DNA from: JAUWKC01 sp035527845
GTDB taxonomy: Bacteria > Planctomycetota > Phycisphaerae > Sedimentisphaerales > Anaerobacaceae
DNA length: 64,000 nucleotides
Assembly: GCA_035527845.1 (NCBI GenBank)
Contig: DATKZT010000070.1
Location: forward strand, 42,777 to 106,776
Direction of reading: 5' to 3'
The notes beneath the pieces were generated by a model. That model made no database searches, was not told where the DNA came from, and was given only the letters and a program-made list of their open reading frames with translations. Position numbers and translations under genes: made by a program. Positions 63,743 through 64,000 of this stretch are shown piece by piece. Positions within the stretch are counted from its first letter, which is position 1; each line of letters opens with the position of its first letter.

Positions 63743-63807
63743 AGTCCGCCGAAGGCGGATTAGCCCACAGCACTTGTCCGCCGCAGGCGGATTCGTTTGG
63801 CGGACTC
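63743..63807. repeat. Cluster of TCCGCCGNAGGCGGA palindromes
   Basis: GTCCGCCGAAGGCGGATTA at 63744-63762 and GTCCGCCGCAGGCGGATTC at 63776-63794 are two versions of one palindrome; a further half copy (TTTGGCGGACTC) follows. Such repeats resemble dispersed REP-type hairpins. Confidence 0.6.
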
Positions 63808-63836
63808 CTGTGGGTCCCCGACAACCGACCCCTGAC

Positions 63837-64000
63837 CAGCCAGCTTCACCAATGGGGCAAACGCCCCGCGGCCAAACGCCAAAATTCACTAACAGCATGC
63901 CCTATTTACTGTTGGTCGGCTTCAAAAGAGGGTCATTTGCAAATGACCCGGTGGACAAGGCGACCTTCTGTCGAAAAAGCTTGCTTTTGCAGCAGAGTTC
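63837..64000. repeat. Diverged copy of the repeat near 8.5 kb
   Basis: The segments CCAGCTTCACCAATGGGGCA, AATGACCCGGTGGACAAGGC and AAAGCTTGCTTTTG correspond in order to CCAGCTTCCCAAATGGGGAA, AATGACCCGGCGGATAAGGC and AGAAGCTTGCTTCG at 8505-8577. The copy here has extra sequence between the first two blocks and is cut by the window end. Confidence 0.5.

Larger units (their letters stand above)
63295..64000. other. Non-coding right end with repeats
   Basis: About 700 nt without a supportable gene. The first part is the rpsO upstream region. From about 63600 it contains low-complexity C-rich sequence, the palindromic repeat group at 63743-63807 and a segment related to 8501-8600. Confidence 0.6.

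Noticed and set aside
1..64000. tRNA, rRNA, integrase or transposase genes
   Set aside because: I scanned for cloverleaf-like tRNA ends and for integrase or transposase motifs in the translated frames and found none I could support.

Overview
The window reads as chromosomal DNA of an anaerobic, polysaccharide-degrading planctomycete, most likely of the Phycisphaerae/Sedimentisphaerales type. The evidence is a very large set of Tat-exported sulfatases, a radical-SAM sulfatase maturase, secreted proteins with planctomycete-style dockerin-like repeats, a PEP-CTERM protein, a HYExAFE-family protein, and dispersed repeats of a kind I associate with these genomes. The lineage is an inference from content; there is no rRNA or phylogenetic marker analysis behind it.

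Region 1 (about 1-39,760) is an accessory degradation island, almost entirely on the minus strand. I count 19 sulfatase loci: 17 apparently functional (one cut by the left edge), one split by an in-frame amber codon (13634-15028) and one decayed 5' remnant (21559-21755). Every locus that retains the active-site region has the C-x-P-x-R signature with cysteine as the formylglycine precursor. Nearly all have a twin-arginine leader, usually followed by a lipobox-like cysteine. Gaps are mostly 2-60 nt, so 36474 down to 13634 could be one or a few long transcripts. Two PhoD-like metallophosphoesterases sit inside the run. A secreted dockerin-like protein lies at the left, and a plus-strand secreted GH20-fold-like protein lies at 11235-13589. 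No TonB-dependent transporter, SusD-like protein or regulator is visible.

Region 2 (about 5,540-9,370) interrupts the island. It is an AT-rich insert with two orphan genes of possible PD-(D/E)XK nuclease type, followed by over 1 kb of degenerate repeats.

Region 3 (39,925-43,936) is a tight minus-strand operon: bioB, rsmD, a CCA/poly(A) polymerase-family gene, then the sulfatase maturase. The maturase is therefore at the upstream border of the sulfatase run. It would convert the active-site Cys to formylglycine in the cytoplasm before folded sulfatases leave by the Tat pathway.

Region 4 (44,217-63,294) is mainly core genome. It holds msrB, a CPBP protease, hisS, a YkgJ-type protein, an RluA-type pseudouridine synthase and a PEP-CTERM protein. 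A plus-strand run follows of hom, an ApgM-like proposed homoserine kinase, lysC, an SNase-like nuclease and a short pyruvate kinase. After that come a damaged pectate-lyase-like gene, a sigma-54 response regulator with its histidine kinase, pnp and rpsO. The right end (63,295-64,000) is non-coding and carries palindromic repeats, part of which resembles the sequence near 8.5 kb.
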